Origin: an uncultured Peptococcaceae bacterium
Lineage (GTDB): Bacteria > Bacillota > Dehalobacteriia > UBA4068
NCBI GenBank assembly: GCA_947307285.1
Contig: CAMZIS010000088.1
Coordinates: 1-5,579, forward strand
DNA: 5,579 nucleotides
Direction: 5' to 3'
The notes beneath the pieces were generated by a model. The model was not told the DNA's origin, did no database searches, and saw only the letters and a program-made list of their open reading frames with translations. Of this stretch, positions 4,507-5,579 are shown piece by piece (position 1 is the stretch's first letter; every line of letters starts with the position of its first letter). A program made the position numbers and the translations under genes.

Positions 4507-4651
4507 GATGGCACTTATCGGCCATGGCGCAATGGGAACAACCGCAGCCGCAGGAGGAACGGCCGGCTTTTTTATCCCGCGCCAGGCGGCGGATGGTCAT
4601 GACCACCACTACCGCCAGGACCAGTAATACTATGAATGTGCCTATAGTCAT
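4499..4651 (-). CDS. FeoB-associated Cys-rich membrane protein
   Basis: This 50-residue protein starts with ATG at 4651 and stops with TAA at 4499-4501. Residues 3-20 (IGTFIVLLVLAVVVVMTI) form one membrane helix. They are followed by the basic segment RRLARDKKAGR and a soluble cysteine tail: C34, C36, C38, C41 and C47, with H40 and H48 as other possible metal ligands (CGCGCSHC). The positive charges after the helix suggest that the tail faces the cytoplasm. This matches the small FeoB-associated Cys-rich membrane protein family found beside feoB in Firmicutes and Bacteroidetes, whose exact role is unsettled; binding or relaying Fe(II) at the FeoB exit is a common suggestion. GGAGA lies 7 nt before the ATG, and the feoB stop is 26 nt upstream, so the two share a transcript. 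It is small enough to be missed by routine gene calling. Confidence 0.9.
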   Translation of the reverse strand: MTIGTFIVLLVLAVVVVMTIRRLARDKKAGRSSCGCGCSHCAMADKCHQK

Positions 4652-4677
4652 GACAGCATCTCCTTTCGGAGCAAAAC

Positions 4678-5579
4678 TTACATCTTCACCGCGCCGCTTT
4701 CCAGACGGGTGGATTCCTTATAGGGCTTGAACAGCTGCCAGCAGATGGCCGCCAGCAGGATCAGGGCCACGATGAGCCAGAAGACGTTCACGCCGCCTAC
4801 GAACAGCTTGCCCACCTGGAAGACGATGAGGGAGACCACGTAGGCGAAAACGCACATATAACCGATGGCAAAGGCCGTCCATTTGGGGTTGTTCATCTCA
4901 CGCTTGATGGCGCCCATGGCGGCGAAGCAGGGAGCGCACAGCAGGTTGAACAGCATGAAGGCAAAGGCTGCCAGCTTGCCGTGGCCGCCGGAGAAGCGCT
5001 CGAAGTCCTGAGCCACGTTGTCCCAGATCTGGTCGCCGTTTTCTTCCAGCTCTTCCTCGCCTTCCTGATCGTCGTAGTTATACAGCACGCCGAAGGTGCC
5101 GACCACGTTTTCCTTGGCGATGAGGCCGGTCACCGTGGCTACAGTCGGCTTCCAGGAGCCGAAGCCCTGGGGCTTGAAGATGACGGAAACGGGCTGGGCG
5201 ATGGCGGCCAGGATGGAATCGTCGGAGGGGTTGACCTCGTCAGTGGTGATGCCCATGCGGTCGGCCACCTGCTGCACGTATTCCTCGGTGACCAGGCTCT
5301 CGTCCTCATATAGGGCGTCCACCATGCCGAAGTGGCCGCCCACGGTGCCGAAGCCCTGGAGGAACCAGAGCACGATGGTGGACAGGACGATGATGGTGCC
5401 GGCCTTCTTGATGAAGGACCAGCCCCGCTCCCACATGGCCCGCAGCACGTTGCCTGCGGTAGGCGCGTGATAGGCCGGCAGCTCCATGACGAAGGGCGCC
5501 GGGTCGCCGGCAAACAGCTTGGTCTTTTTCAGCATAATGCCGGAGATCACGATGGCGGCCACGCCGATGAAATAGGCGG
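4678..5579 (-). CDS. feoB: Ferrous iron transporter FeoB, C-terminal part (5' end outside window)
   Basis: The last 299 residues of the inner-membrane Fe(II) transporter FeoB are present, read in frame from base 5577 and ending with TAA at 4678-4680. The GTP-binding G domain and first membrane helices lie outside the window. In order, the visible part has the end of a helix (AYFIGVAAIVISGIML), the conserved PFVMELPAYHAPT loop, MWERGWSFIKKAGTIIVLSTIVLWF (end of the first Gate region), a soluble segment, and the second Gate motif around GLIAKENVVGTFGVLY. An acidic stretch (DDQEGEEELEENGD), the helix FMLFNLLCAPCFAAMGAIKREM with its paired cysteines, and two more membrane helices up to WLIVALILLAAICWQLF follow. 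Nothing is broken; truncation is due to the window edge. It is followed after 26 nt by the small Cys-rich membrane protein gene. The promoter, and any feoA or Fur site, would lie beyond the window. Confidence 0.96.
   Translation of the reverse strand, partial: AYFIGVAAIVISGIMLKKTKLFAGDPAPFVMELPAYHAPTAGNVLRAMWERGWSFIKKAGTIIVLSTIVLWFLQGFGTVGGHFGMVDALYEDESLVTEEYVQQVADRMGITTDEVNPSDDSILAAIAQPVSVIFKPQGFGSWKPTVATVTGLIAKENVVGTFGVLYNYDDQEGEEELEENGDQIWDNVAQDFERFSGGHGKLAAFAFMLFNLLCAPCFAAMGAIKREMNNPKWTAFAIGYMCVFAYVVSLIVFQVGKLFVGGVNVFWLIVALILLAAICWQLFKPYKESTRLESGAVKM

Noticed and set aside
2427..4514. A 695-codon open frame on the minus strand, antisense to hcp
   Set aside because: It mirrors the hcp codons. 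High G/C at third positions removes stops on the opposite strand. The predicted protein is His/Gln/Gly-rich without recognisable motifs, while hcp has every catalytic ligand.
4524..4730. A plus-strand open frame opposite the small Cys-rich gene
   Set aside because: The minus-strand frame has a ribosome-binding site, a membrane helix and a known Cys pattern next to feoB; the plus-strand frame has none of these.
1..5579. CRISPR arrays, insertion sequences, tRNA or rRNA genes, prophage genes
   Set aside because: I found no spaced direct repeats, transposase motifs, terminal inverted repeats or RNA-gene signatures; genes and short control regions account for the whole window.

Overview
The window is a compact, gene-dense stretch of bacterial chromosome devoted to iron, iron-sulfur clusters and probably nitrosative stress. 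Codons are rich in G/C at the third position, Shine-Dalgarno sites are strong (GGAGG type) and intrinsic terminators are clear. The gene set (NifS/NifU with a Cys-rich NifU tail, an Rrf2 regulator with cysteines, a hybrid cluster protein with its 4Fe-4S partner, and FeoB with a small Cys-rich membrane protein) points to an obligately anaerobic Firmicute of high GC, for example a Negativicute or a relative. The lineage is an inference; no marker gene is present.

Layout. (1) Positions 1-1147, plus strand: the 3' end of a cysteine desulfurase gene (nifS), the scaffold gene nifU/iscU, and an Rrf2-family, IscR-like regulator, closely spaced and ending at a bidirectional terminator (1164-1191). (2) Positions 1221-1880, minus strand: a Crp/Fnr-family regulator, best read as HcpR. 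(3) Positions 1881-2060: a control region with a terminator-like hairpin, a perfect 16-bp inverted repeat of Crp/Fnr geometry (TGTTG-N6-CAACA), a weaker related motif and a candidate -10 box. (4) Positions 2061-4385, plus strand: a two-gene operon of a 4Fe-4S protein with a Cys-containing C-terminal domain and hcp, ending at a strong bidirectional terminator (4408-4439) and a second plus-strand hairpin (4481-4506). (5) Positions 4499-5579, minus strand: the C-terminal part of feoB and, downstream of it, a 50-residue FeoB-associated Cys-rich membrane protein that is easily missed because it is so short.

How the genes fit together. NifS supplies sulfur and NifU assembles Fe-S clusters. The Rrf2 protein probably senses cluster status. 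The divergent Crp/Fnr regulator probably activates the ferredoxin-like/hcp pair, in which the 4Fe-4S protein is a likely electron donor to Hcp, a detoxifier of NO or hydroxylamine. FeoB imports the Fe(II) on which these proteins depend. None of the families is new. The parts most worth a second look are the operator and promoter geometry at 1957-1999, the uncharacterised Cys-bearing domain of the hcp partner, the N-terminal cysteine spacing of Hcp, and the position of the Rrf2 gene at the end of its operon.
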